Below are positions 26,011-34,428 of a DNA stretch of 64,000 nt, in pieces. How positions within the stretch are numbered: position 1 is the first letter of the stretch; the number at the start of each line of letters is the position of its first letter. Location: NCBI RefSeq assembly GCF_009818105.1, contig NZ_CP046564.1, positions 620,001 through 684,000 on the forward strand, read 5' to 3'. The DNA is from Bacillus sp. N1-1. GTDB taxonomy: Bacteria; Bacillota; Bacilli; Bacillales; Guptibacillaceae. A program made the translations under genes and the position numbers. The notes beneath the pieces were generated by a model. The model saw only the letters and a list, made by a program, of their open reading frames with translations, was not told the DNA's origin and did not search any database.

Positions 26011-27279
26011 ATGGAACTGGATCAGTTAGAGTTGAACCAGACGTTACAAGAAAGTCAGCCAGAAGGAAAGACAATTCCTTATTTAACAGCATTAATTGGA
26101 TGGAGTCTTCCCGCAATTGAGGCCTGTGACAAGTTGAATCGGCCTTTTGTAGTGGTAGGTCCTCCTGATTTTAAGGATTATGCTGAAAAGCACGACATTA
26201 CTTTCGTAGGGTGGGAGTTTGATAGATTGAATGAGGGATCAGACAAGCTCTATAAGCAGCTCAAAGCCCTCGGAGCTGAGGTAGCGGTACCTCTCTATGA
26301 AGAGTGTGTAGAATGGGCAGGTGCTCTCAATTCACGCTTTAGAGAAGAACCAAGACTATTTAACCGATCTCTTCTTTTAAGAGATAAAGGGATGATGAAA
26401 CGAAAAGCACAGATGGCCGGTATTAAAGTAGGCGTCTTTGAAGAAGCAAGAGATAAAGAGGATGTAAAGCGTTTTCTTAAAAGAGTAAATGATGCTCTTT
26501 TGAAAGTTGATGGGGATAAATATGAGCCGATTCACTGTAAGCCTTTAGATAAGGCTGGATCAGTAGGACACCGCGCAATCGATGACCCAGCGGATATTGA
26601 AGCATTGACAGATAATGATTTTCCGCTTCTGATGGAAAGTCACTTAGATGGCCAAGAATTTTCATGTGAAGTATTTGTTAACAATGGAAAAATTCAATTT
26701 CTGAACATCACGGAATACGTAAAGCTTGGTTATTCGAATTTTGTTCCACCTTCTCCTTCTCTTGAAGAGAAACGTCCTGTTATCAGAAAAGCGATTGAAC
26801 AGCTTATTGAAGCATTTGAGATAGAAAATGGTGTTATTCATCCCGAGTACTTTATTATGCCTGATGGTACACTACATTTTGGCGAAGTAGCGGCGCGAGT
26901 TCCGGGCGGACATATTTTTGATCTCATTGAGAGGGCTTACGGATTTAGCGCATATGAAGCGCAGATTCTTTGTAGTGATCCAAATACAACAGAAGAAGAA
27001 TTAAGGAAGTTCTTCCCGGCAGAAGATGAGGCTTTAGGCTATGCTGGATGTCTGATGGTGCACCCTCATGTGAATTACATTGAGAAGTTAACCATTCCTG
27101 AAGAGCTTGAAGAACATTCCTTCTTTGAGAAGCATGATATGTTTACGCCTCCACAGGGGAAAGTGGCTGAACGCGTTGGATTCGGAAATCATTATGGAAC
27201 CATTTTCTTTTTCGGAGATGACAGTGCAGAGATGACTCGTTTACTTGTAGACTATGAAAAGTATGATTTCTATTTGTAG
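26011..27279 (+). CDS. ATP-grasp domain protein, probable carboxylate-amine ligase
   Basis: 422 residues from the ATG nine bases after AAAGGAG (an open frame extends to 25939 without a ribosome site). A pre-ATP-grasp domain (about 1-110) is followed by LLRDKGMMKRKAQMAGI, a lysine in HCKPLDKAG, the ESHLDGQEFSCEVFV strand and the metal-binding HPEYFIMPDG...FGEVAARVPGGHI. This is the amino-acid ligase/CarB-like ATP-grasp pattern, which joins a carboxylate to an amine through an acyl phosphate. The substrate is unknown. It forms a two-gene operon with the next gene, enclosed by terminators. Confidence 0.82.
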   Translation: MELDQLELNQTLQESQPEGKTIPYLTALIGWSLPAIEACDKLNRPFVVVGPPDFKDYAEKHDITFVGWEFDRLNEGSDKLYKQLKALGAEVAVPLYEECVEWAGALNSRFREEPRLFNRSLLLRDKGMMKRKAQMAGIKVGVFEEARDKEDVKRFLKRVNDALLKVDGDKYEPIHCKPLDKAGSVGHRAIDDPADIEALTDNDFPLLMESHLDGQEFSCEVFVNNGKIQFLNITEYVKLGYSNFVPPSPSLEEKRPVIRKAIEQLIEAFEIENGVIHPEYFIMPDGTLHFGEVAARVPGGHIFDLIERAYGFSAYEAQILCSDPNTTEEELRKFFPAEDEALGYAGCLMVHPHVNYIEKLTIPEELEEHSFFEKHDMFTPPQGKVAERVGFGNHYGTIFFFGDDSAEMTRLLVDYEKYDFYL

Positions 27280-27311
27280 CATAATATTTTTACAATAAAG
27301 GAGAATTAAGC

Positions 27312-29282
27312 ATGCCATCTGAAGTTACAGAAGGAAAGATTGCAAGGTTTTCCAGGTCATTAACGCGTTTAGAGGAAGCGCCTTCTTATGCGAAATCACG
27401 CTATCAGACAGATGTTTTTCAAGAGGCAAATCGCCTTTTGGAAACGGAAGAAGGTCTAGAGTTTCTTTACCAATATGCCCATCGATTTGACGCTGCAGGA
27501 GTTTTTCAAGATGGCCCTTGGGAAGATCCATCAAAACTTCAGCCACCGCTTGTCGCTGGCTCTCTTCAAGCGAAGGGTCTCCCGTATGTCATTGAGATGC
27601 TGAGCGATCTTCGTATGCTTGCATTAGCGGAAGGAAAGGGCGAGCATCCTAAGGTTTCTAAAGAAATGGCTATGGATTTCTTAAACGAAGTCATGGCACT
27701 AAACCTTGACTTACTTTTCCCAAACGCATCAGAAGCTTCACGAATTGAAGAAAAAGAAAATACGGTTGAAACACAGCGATTATTCCAGTTTATCTCGCAA
27801 TACCTTTCTTCCAGTGCTTTATCAGAAACACTTATTTATGAGATTGAACGCTTAACCGCACAACGACCAATCACAGTAAAAAGAACCGTGTCGATGATCA
27901 AAATGGCGAAAGAAATGCTTCGCTCTGAAACAAGTGACCATCAGCGCGTTATGCTAGAATCGTACGTATCTTCCATTGAAGGACCTTCAGAGTTAAGTCG
28001 CTCCTATCAGCAGCCAAATGAATATCGCAAACAACTGATGGCGCTCTCCACAGAAGAGCTCCGAAAAGAGAGTGAACAGCTGGGGCTCTCCATGAGAAAA
28101 ACAGGGCTTTGTTCCCCACATCATAGTGTACTTGTCCGTTTCTTAAGTAGAAAATCGCCGAACTTACTTCCAGTACTGTTGCAATTAACTGGGAAAGGAA
28201 AGGCCAATCTTGAAGAGCATGCGGAGCTCGTTCACCAGCTTATTAAAGTTTCGCTATTTCCATCCACTTGTCAATCGGTTTATGGATTAGCCCTCTTGTT
28301 AGAAAGAGGTGTTCTTTCTGCTTCGCCAGTGATTCCTGGTTTAAGGCGGATGATTGAGCTTGATATACGACCAGAAGTGCGAAGTGCCCTATTTAATAGG
28401 GTTGGTGAAGGAGAAGGTCTAACGGCTAACAGTATCTTGTTAGCGGGTGTGATTAGCGTTCTCGGTCAGCCACTCGGTGTTGGACAAGGCCTAAATCCAA
28501 CTTGTCAGGCTGCAAGAGGAATTAGCCTATGGGCTCAACATGCGCCTGGATATTTACTAGAGATCATCCCAAGAGCTGCAAGAGATGGAGATATCGAAAT
28601 GGTGTTTGAAGGTGTTCAAATTCATTCGAAAGACCTTCATGGTGGACTCGCACCCGATCTCCATCCGGAACTTGATCCTGTATCGCTTGTCCTCGTTCCT
28701 CATCTTGATCGCATTTATAGTGAGATGATGAGCAGAGTTGCATTAAGAGGGGAAGATGGCCATCGTTGGGTTAATCCAGCATTTTATGGGAATTGGGTTC
28801 AAAAAGGATTTAGCACAGTAATTGAGCCGATTACCGGTAGCGTGACGGACTATCCAGGTTTTGTCAGGTTATTTTATGCCACCCACCATCCGGAGTACAA
28901 TGATGATTATGAATTGATCTATCCGAATCCGGTAGGGATATTTATCACAAACGTTCATGGGAAAATGCTCGGCTTTCATGCGGTGTCCATTCAAAGAATT
29001 GCTAAAAGTCCAGATGGAGAATATCGCGTCTACTTTTACAATCCCAATAACGATGGCTCTCAAAATTGGGGTCAGGGAATCGAATGTACGGTTATGGGAA
29101 AAGGGGAGCTCTCAGGTGAAAGCTCGCTACCTTTCGAAGAGTTCACTTCACGTTTATATGCTTTTCACTATAACCCATATGAACAAGGAGATGCTTATGC
29201 GGTTGAAGCAGAGAACATCTCCATTGTAAAGTCCCTTGCCAAGGAAAGCTGGGGACAAGAGTATACGTGGATAAGTAAGTAG
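27312..29282 (+). CDS. Large protein with papain-like Cys/His/Asn signature, partner of the ATP-grasp ligase
   Basis: 656 residues, no family recognised by name. An N-terminal helical region (about 1-360) precedes a domain with GQGLNPTCQAARG (Gln392, Cys398), GFHAVSI (His556) and VYFYNPNND (Asn577). The Gln-to-Cys spacing of six and the later HAV and Asn-Pro strands are those of papain-fold cysteine peptidases or transpeptidases. No signal peptide. AAAGGAG precedes the ATG, 32 bases after the ligase gene. Catalysis is inferred from motif order only; it might act as a peptidase, amidase or acyltransferase on the ligase product. Confidence 0.7.
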   Translation: MPSEVTEGKIARFSRSLTRLEEAPSYAKSRYQTDVFQEANRLLETEEGLEFLYQYAHRFDAAGVFQDGPWEDPSKLQPPLVAGSLQAKGLPYVIEMLSDLRMLALAEGKGEHPKVSKEMAMDFLNEVMALNLDLLFPNASEASRIEEKENTVETQRLFQFISQYLSSSALSETLIYEIERLTAQRPITVKRTVSMIKMAKEMLRSETSDHQRVMLESYVSSIEGPSELSRSYQQPNEYRKQLMALSTEELRKESEQLGLSMRKTGLCSPHHSVLVRFLSRKSPNLLPVLLQLTGKGKANLEEHAELVHQLIKVSLFPSTCQSVYGLALLLERGVLSASPVIPGLRRMIELDIRPEVRSALFNRVGEGEGLTANSILLAGVISVLGQPLGVGQGLNPTCQAARGISLWAQHAPGYLLEIIPRAARDGDIEMVFEGVQIHSKDLHGGLAPDLHPELDPVSLVLVPHLDRIYSEMMSRVALRGEDGHRWVNPAFYGNWVQKGFSTVIEPITGSVTDYPGFVRLFYATHHPEYNDDYELIYPNPVGIFITNVHGKMLGFHAVSIQRIAKSPDGEYRVYFYNPNNDGSQNWGQGIECTVMGKGELSGESSLPFEEFTSRLYAFHYNPYEQGDAYAVEAENISIVKSLAKESWGQEYTWISK

Positions 29283-29328
29283 TTATCTATTTTTAAATAG
29301 TTCCATATCCTATCTATTCTTATAGCGA

Positions 29329-29367
29329 AGCGTCAGGTAAATGATTTGTTTCCTGGCGCTTTTTTTG
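29329..29367 (+). terminator. Terminator closing the ligase/peptidase-like operon
   Basis: AGCGTCAGG pairs with CCTGGCGCT (one G-U) around a 14-base loop, then seven T's. Confidence 0.75.
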
Positions 29368-29401
29368 ATTAACTTAACTTATATTAAAAGGAGGGGATCA
29401 C

Positions 29402-29698
29402 ATGATTGAGCATGTAGTCCTATTTAAATTCAGTGAAGAAACAACGGTAGAACAGAAAGAAGAAGGTATGAGAAGGTTAATAAAAGTAAAAGACAAAATC
29501 CCAGGTATTGTTGATATTCAAGCTGGAAATAACTTTTCTGATCGAAGCCAGGGATTTGAAAGTGGGCTAACGGTGCGCTTTGAATCGAAAGAAGCACTAG
29601 AGTCATATGGACCACATCCAGCCCATCAGGAAGTAGTGGCCTACCTTAAAGAAATAGGAATGAGTGATGTACTTGCACTCGATTTTGAGTGCCTGTAA
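29402..29698 (+). CDS. Dabb (stress-responsive A/B barrel) family protein
   Basis: 98 residues beginning MIEHVVLFKF, with the ferredoxin-like alpha/beta barrel pattern (PGIVDIQAGNNFSDRS, HPAHQEVVAYL) of Dabb proteins. These dimerise and sometimes act in small-molecule catabolism; the role here is unknown. AAGGAGG precedes the ATG. The oxidoreductase gene follows 22 bases later and is probably cotranscribed. Confidence 0.88.
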   Translation: MIEHVVLFKFSEETTVEQKEEGMRRLIKVKDKIPGIVDIQAGNNFSDRSQGFESGLTVRFESKEALESYGPHPAHQEVVAYLKEIGMSDVLALDFECL

Positions 29699-29720
29699 GA
29701 ACGGAGAGGAGGATCTACAT

Positions 29721-30722
29721 ATGAAGGGATTTATTCACGGAGGATACCCAGGTCAACGGGGGTTATCACTGAAAGATCAACTTGCTGAACAAGAACCTCA
29801 GCATGGGGAAGTGAAAATCAAGCTGAAAGCATCTGGATTGAATCATCGCGATTTGTTTATCCCTGATCGCCATGATCCAGAGGAGGCAGATGTTGTCCTT
29901 GGATCAGATGGAGCCGGAGTCGTCATCGCAGTTGGCGAAGGTGTGAAAGAGATTCTGGAAGGTGATGAGGTGATCATTAACCCTGGTCTTGGTTGGGAAA
30001 GAAATGCTCCCATCCCGCCAGCAGGATTTCAAATTGTAGGCTTTCCTGGGCATGGTACTTTTGCAGAAACAATCGTTGTTCCAGCGGTCAATGCAGTGAA
30101 AAAGCCAGAAAACCTTACGTTTGAAGAAGCCTCTGTCATTGGTTTAGCAGGATTAACAGCTTATCGCTCATTGTTTACGAGAGGGCAGCTTCAAAGTGGA
30201 CAAACCGTCTTTATTCCTGGAATTGGAGGAGGTGTTGCAACATTCTTGCTGAAATTTGCCAAGGCAGCAGGAGCAAGAGTGATTGTAAGTTCAAGAAGTG
30301 AGGAGAAGCGCCAATTAGCCCTTTCGCTTGGTGCGGATCGTGCACTTGCTGATGATGCAGACTGGGAAGAAGAAACCACTAATGAAAAAGTGGACTTAGT
30401 GATTGAAAGTGTCGGAGCAGCAACATTTAATCGATCTTTTGAAGTATTGGAGAAAGGCGGTACGCTCGTTATTTTTGGTTCTTCAACGGGAGATAAAATT
30501 GAATTTGATTTGCGTACATTCTTTTACGGTCAATATAACCTGCTTGGCTCGACGATGGGAAGTTCTGAAGAATTTAATGATATGGTTGCTTTTATAAGTG
30601 AACATTCAATTAAGCCTGTCATGGACAGGGTATATGATTTTAAAGATATTAAAGAAGCTTTTACTCATTTGAACAGTAGTCATCAATTCGGAAAAGTAGC
30701 AGTTCGAATAGCTGAAAAGTAA
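29721..30722 (+). CDS. Zinc-type alcohol dehydrogenase/quinone oxidoreductase-like protein (MDR family)
   Basis: 333 residues. A GroES-like N-terminal domain (SGLNHRDLFI, GSDGAGVVIAVGEGV) and a Rossmann domain with IPGIGGGVATFLLKFAKA (about 163-180) define the medium-chain dehydrogenase/reductase family, close to B. subtilis YogA. The structural-zinc cysteines are absent, pointing to the quinone-reductase-like branch using NADPH. The ATG at 29721 follows GAGGAGG by eight bases. Confidence 0.87.
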   Translation: MKGFIHGGYPGQRGLSLKDQLAEQEPQHGEVKIKLKASGLNHRDLFIPDRHDPEEADVVLGSDGAGVVIAVGEGVKEILEGDEVIINPGLGWERNAPIPPAGFQIVGFPGHGTFAETIVVPAVNAVKKPENLTFEEASVIGLAGLTAYRSLFTRGQLQSGQTVFIPGIGGGVATFLLKFAKAAGARVIVSSRSEEKRQLALSLGADRALADDADWEEETTNEKVDLVIESVGAATFNRSFEVLEKGGTLVIFGSSTGDKIEFDLRTFFYGQYNLLGSTMGSSEEFNDMVAFISEHSIKPVMDRVYDFKDIKEAFTHLNSSHQFGKVAVRIAEK

Positions 30723-30760
30723 CGGAAGATCGCTTCTAGAGAAAATGTGCATCTATACGT

Positions 30761-30794
30761 ATAGAAAAGGAAGCCGATCGGCTTCCTTTTCTAT
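30761..30794. terminator. 34-base perfect palindrome between convergent genes
   Basis: Arms of 17 bases (30761-30777 and 30778-30794) meet without a loop at CCGATCGG. T-rich on the descending arms of both strands, so it probably ends transcripts in both directions. Confidence 0.7.
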
Positions 30795-30795
30795 G

Positions 30796-31314
30796 TTAAT
30801 AGTAATAAGGTGGATACCCATAGTATGGATATGGGCGATAATAAGGAATCAAACTAAGTGCAGCGATGCCAGCTAATGGAAAGAAAAAACGTCCGAATCT
30901 GCGGTAGCGACCGTATTGTCTTTCCATTTCCTGTCCTTCACTTTCTTCCACTTCTTGTGGAATCATCAAGCACATATGCTCGTCATCTGAGTCCATAATG
31001 ATTCCTTCATATTCTACTCCATCCTGCATTCTTACTTTAGCGTGGTAGCTATGATAACGTTGACAAAGCTGTTTCATATCCCCTTGAAGCTGTTTTTCTT
31101 TACCAGGCATCATTGCACCTTGAACGGCCTGGTTAGGCATGTTCCCTTGCATTGCGCCTTGAACGGCCTGGTTAGGCATGTTCCCTTGCATTGCGCCTTG
31201 AACGGCCTGGTTAGGCATGTTCCCTTGCATTGCACCTTGAACGGCCTGATTAGGCATATATCCTTGCATTGCACCCTGAACTCCTTGATTCATATGATTA
31301 CCGTACATGTTCAT
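30796..31314 (-). CDS. Gln/Met-repeat protein with LSm-like middle and Tyr/Pro-rich tail
   Basis: 172 residues from ATG behind AAAGGAGG. Residues about 12-68 are 13-residue repeats of the form QGAMQGNMPNQAV. A beta-rich region with YHAKVRMQDGVEYEGIIMDSDDEHMCLMIP follows (given in part) that resembles an LSm/SH3-like fold, then a hydrophobic FFFPLAGIAALSLI segment and a tail PYYRPYPYYGYPPYYY. Tyr-rich tails and Gln repeats are frequent in spore surface proteins, so a spore-coat role is a guess. Repeat number is likely variable. Confidence 0.7.
   Translation of the reverse strand: MNMYGNHMNQGVQGAMQGYMPNQAVQGAMQGNMPNQAVQGAMQGNMPNQAVQGAMQGNMPNQAVQGAMMPGKEKQLQGDMKQLCQRYHSYHAKVRMQDGVEYEGIIMDSDDEHMCLMIPQEVEESEGQEMERQYGRYRRFGRFFFPLAGIAALSLIPYYRPYPYYGYPPYYY
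31118..31273. repeat. 39-base tandem repeat inside the Gln/Met-repeat gene
   Basis: Four 39-base units start at 31118, 31157, 31196 and 31235; the first three are nearly identical and the fourth is diverged, with a partial fifth to about 31293. Each unit is 13 codons, so changes in copy number keep frame. Confidence 0.9.
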
Positions 31315-31480
31315 AAGCAGTTCCTCCTTTACACAACACAGGATATTCACCCAGATAGAAAACAGTTACTACCCAAATCAAAAATTGGGCGTCACCATAG
31401 TGAAAATGCGTTCCCTTCTTGAAATTTCCATAGAGAAACTATACGATAAGTTCAAATGACCTTAAATACAGAGGTGGCAG

Positions 31481-32149
31481 ATGAGAGGATTTTATTTAAC
31501 TAGAACAGAAATGGGAACAATTCTCCAAACTATTCGTAGTAAAGAAATACCTGATAAGATTTTAATGAAGGCAATGAAAAGGTCCGGTTGTGAAAAAGAA
31601 GAGTTACCAGCGATCTTTTCTAAATTATCAAAAGCTACAGAAGGAAGTTTTGGATTCTCAATAAATGAAATTGCGACACTTGGCAATCAGCTTGAGTATG
31701 CTAGCTTTCGTTCTACAGCTGTACAGAATTGGGTTAAAAGAGATATTAAAGAGTGGATCGGTGCACCGCAATTAGGAAAAAAATACGCCATCGAACAAGC
31801 GGCTATTTTATTTATTGTAGAGGATTTAAAGAATACACATGATTTCGAAAGCATTCGTCTTCTTTTAAAGTTTGCCTTTAATAACCCGGCAGATCGAAAC
31901 GATGATCTAATTGATCCACTCGCTTTTTATACGGCTTATTCGCAACTTTTTGAGGCAATCCATACGAAAGTAAAACCTTCAAAAGAGGGTTTTAGAAAGA
32001 AAGCAAGTGAGTTATCGTCTATTTTTTCGGATTTAAACGAAAAGCAAAAAGAAGATATTGAAAAGTTGCTTATCTCTGCCGCCCTTTCAGTTCAGGCTTC
32101 TTATTACCAATCGTTATCAAAACGATATCTTGAAGATGTATGGAAATGA
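31481..32149 (+). CDS. DUF1836 domain protein
   Basis: 222 residues. The core STAVQNWVKRDIKEWIGAPQ (about 78-97), LGKKYAIEQAAILFIVEDL and the later NNPADRNDDLIDPL match DUF1836, a helical family with a winged-helix-like start. Its members are of unknown function, possibly regulatory. GAGGTGG precedes the ATG. Monocistronic. Confidence 0.8.
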   Translation: MRGFYLTRTEMGTILQTIRSKEIPDKILMKAMKRSGCEKEELPAIFSKLSKATEGSFGFSINEIATLGNQLEYASFRSTAVQNWVKRDIKEWIGAPQLGKKYAIEQAAILFIVEDLKNTHDFESIRLLLKFAFNNPADRNDDLIDPLAFYTAYSQLFEAIHTKVKPSKEGFRKKASELSSIFSDLNEKQKEDIEKLLISAALSVQASYYQSLSKRYLEDVWK

Positions 32150-32205
32150 AGAGTATTTCTAAGGGGAAAAAACGAGCTGCTACCCTCATTTTGGCCGCAG
32201 TTCAT

Positions 32206-32673
32206 TTACTCAATTGAAAAGTTAACGGTTTGTTTAAATTGCTCTTCAGTAGCTAACCACATGTCTAACGTGTAGGACCCTGGTTTAAGATCTTCTATCA
32301 TGATCGTATATTCAAGAACTTCAGCTTGTTTTAATTCAACGTTTTCTTCTTCTTTTACAAAACTTTTATTAGCTGAATATGTTTTAAGAGCTTCACCCTC
32401 GTCATTAAAAAGGGTATAGTCGTATGTTTGACTACTTGGAAAGTGGATCGTTTGAACTTGTTCCGTTTGATTTTGAATGCGGTACAAGAAGGTGGCCGTA
32501 TCATTTTCGGTCGCTGATAGGGTAAGCGTAGGTTCAAGTGAGCCGGCGACAATACCAGAAGAGCCTGATACTTGTTCACTACTTTCGTTATTCGTGTTCA
32601 TTAATGAGTTCTCCTCTCCACATCCAGATAAAGTTAGGAGGACCATCGTTCCGATCATAGCATATTTAAACAT
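32206..32673 (-). CDS. BsuPI-domain lipoprotein
   Basis: 155 residues. A lipoprotein signal peptide ends in LSGC (Cys18), followed by a Ser/Asn linker and a beta-sandwich with LSATENDTATFLYRIQNQ, QTIHFPSSQTYDYTLFNDEG and a C-terminal PGSYTLDMWL. This is the BsuPI (intracellular proteinase inhibitor-like) domain, here exported and anchored outside the membrane. Inhibitor activity is unproven. GGAGTG precedes the ATG. Confidence 0.82.
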   Translation of the reverse strand: MFKYAMIGTMVLLTLSGCGEENSLMNTNNESSEQVSGSSGIVAGSLEPTLTLSATENDTATFLYRIQNQTEQVQTIHFPSSQTYDYTLFNDEGEALKTYSANKSFVKEEENVELKQAEVLEYTIMIEDLKPGSYTLDMWLATEEQFKQTVNFSIE

Positions 32674-32810
32674 CCCATCACTCCTTTCTTTATTAGACGA
32701 GGTGGAACCCCAGAAAGTTACAATTCTTTATAACAAGCAGTAGAAATAGGATATATGGTCACATAAGCCATATAATAGAGAGACAAGTTAAATTAAAGGA
32801 GTTCGATAGA

Positions 32811-33437
32811 ATGAAGCCATCATTAGTAGATATTCATGCTAGGGTAAATGGCAGAAGTGCAGGTGTACTTGGAAATGAACGGTTTTATAAATTTGCGGTC
32901 TTCCTGCCTTTAATCGAACGTCAGGGTGAACTTCATGTTTTATTTGAGGTAAGGGCTCATACACTTAGAAGGCAGCCGGGAGAAGTTTGCTTTCCGGGTG
33001 GAAAAGTGGATCGTCATGATCAAAATCCGAAAAATGCAGCGATCAGGGAGACGTGCGAGGAGCTTGGGATTCTAGAAAGAGAAGTTTCTGTAATGGGAGA
33101 ACTCGATTTTCTTGTAACCTCCTTCCAATCAATTGTTTATCCCTTTGCAGGTATTATTAACGTTGCTACAGAACTATCACCTAATCCTGATGAGGTAGAA
33201 GAGGTTTTTACAGTACCTCTCTCGCATTTTATCGACAATCCACCAGAGCGCCACGATATTCGTGTTCATGTTAAACCTGATGATAGTTTTCCTTTTCATT
33301 TAATTCCAAATGGTGAAGAGTACAACTGGTCTTCCTCAAGCATGCCTGAGTTTTTTTATTACTATCAGGATTATGTGATTTGGGGCATGACGGCAAGAAT
33401 TTTGTATCATTTTATTCAATTATTAGATGAAAAATAA
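32811..33437 (+). CDS. NUDIX hydrolase, CoA pyrophosphatase type
   Basis: 208 residues. A CoA-type NUDIX box spans GGKVDRHDQ...AAIRETCEELGI (about 63-87), preceded by RRQPGEVCFPGG as in YeaB/NUDT7-like enzymes that cleave CoA and derivatives to phosphopantetheine and 3',5'-ADP. AAAGGAG precedes the ATG. Monocistronic with its own terminator. Confidence 0.88.
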   Translation: MKPSLVDIHARVNGRSAGVLGNERFYKFAVFLPLIERQGELHVLFEVRAHTLRRQPGEVCFPGGKVDRHDQNPKNAAIRETCEELGILEREVSVMGELDFLVTSFQSIVYPFAGIINVATELSPNPDEVEEVFTVPLSHFIDNPPERHDIRVHVKPDDSFPFHLIPNGEEYNWSSSSMPEFFYYYQDYVIWGMTARILYHFIQLLDEK

Positions 33438-33494
33438 ATCATCTAGCTCATTTTCTGAAAAGGTAGTATTGTGAATTGAATCAAATATAGGTAA

Positions 33495-33537
33495 ACTAGA
33501 AAAGGTCGATTTATGTCGGTTTTTTCTAGTTTTTTTA
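33495..33537 (+). terminator. Terminator after the NUDIX gene
   Basis: ACTAGAAAA pairs with TTTTCTAGT, with an inner TCGA/TCGG-type stem, then seven T's. Confidence 0.75.
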
Positions 33538-33694
33538 TTGTGCAAGGTATGATTCATTTACCGCCTTCAATTACAAAGTGTGTTCTAAATTAATAGAATA
33601 TACGACAAAAATCAACAGAAAGATTCGAAAGAATTAGTGGGATAATAGCGCAGTATATAGAGAGAATGCCAAACAATTCTTAGGGGGGAAAACA

Positions 33695-33898
33695 ATGTTA
33701 ACCATTATTTTTGTTTTACTTGCCACGTCACTTGGGTTCTTTATTTACTCATATTTCGTAAAGGACTATGCGAAAGAAGTGAAAGGGCAGGTTGATGATG
33801 TTTATATCAACTTAATGAAAGAACTGAAAACGGTTAAGAAACGTACTGAAATGTTAGAAAGCAAAACAAAGTCAGTGAGCGGTGGTTCACATGAGTAA
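33695..33898 (+). CDS. Small membrane-anchored protein, unknown
   Basis: 67 residues. One N-terminal membrane helix (2-20) and a charged, coiled-coil-like tail (about 25-60). AGGGGGG precedes the ATG. It overlaps the next gene by eight bases, so the two are translationally coupled. Family not recognised. Confidence 0.7.
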   Translation: MLTIIFVLLATSLGFFIYSYFVKDYAKEVKGQVDDVYINLMKELKTVKKRTEMLESKTKSVSGGSHE

Positions 33899-34358
33899 AC
33901 AAGAAGCAAAGGGAATTGCAGCTGGTCTCCTTTTTGCCGCGATTCTTTTAACTGCTTACTATTTTATGTTTTCACAAGCTAAAGCTGAAGAAAGCAATAA
34001 AGTAACAGATGCGGCGGTAAAACAGCATTTAGAGGAAAAAGGTATGGTGATGGTTGCGAAGGAAGAATATGATTCTTTAAAAGCAACAGAACAACTCGAT
34101 CGTAGCGAAACAGAGGTTAAGAAAGAGGAAGCAGCTGATGAACCTGATGGACCTGAAGAGATTGAATTCACTATTAAAGAAGGTATGACGAGTCAGGAAG
34201 TGGCTCAAAGTCTTCAGGATCAAAAGTTAGTAAAGAAATCGGATGATTTTATTAAAGCTCTCCGTGACATGGACAAAGAAATGGCTGTGCAACCGGGGGA
34301 TTATACCCTTAAAACAGATATGTCTTCTGCTGAGATTGTAGAGGAAATTACTCGATAG
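33891..34358 (+). CDS. Membrane protein with MltG/YceG-like N-terminal subdomain
   Basis: 155 residues. A membrane helix (about 8-28), an acidic linker, then a domain (about 95-155) reading FTIKEGMTSQEVAQSLQDQ, LVKKSDDFIKAL and PGDYTLKTDMSSAEIVEEI. This is the LysM-like module that precedes the catalytic part of the endolytic transglycosylase MltG (YceG), but the catalytic Glu domain is missing. It may bind or regulate peptidoglycan synthesis; this is inference. A terminator follows directly. Confidence 0.75.
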   Translation: MSKQEAKGIAAGLLFAAILLTAYYFMFSQAKAEESNKVTDAAVKQHLEEKGMVMVAKEEYDSLKATEQLDRSETEVKKEEAADEPDGPEEIEFTIKEGMTSQEVAQSLQDQKLVKKSDDFIKALRDMDKEMAVQPGDYTLKTDMSSAEIVEEITR

Positions 34359-34361
34359 AGA

Positions 34362-34394
34362 AACACCCGGCCAATTTTAATGCCGGGTGTTTTT
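34362..34394 (+). terminator. Terminator after the MltG-like gene
   Basis: Ten-base stem AACACCCGGC/GCCGGGTGTT with a ten-base loop and short T run. Confidence 0.85.
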
Positions 34395-34428
34395 GCTTTC
34401 TTTATTTTGTTAGTTTATAACGCAACAA

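Noticed and set aside
31118..31293. Regular repeats that might suggest a CRISPR array
   Set aside because: Units are directly adjacent without spacers, in frame and translated; no cas genes are present.
31042..31422. Plus-strand open frame over the repeat region
   Set aside because: Antisense to the Gln/Met-repeat gene, repeat-derived, no ribosome site.
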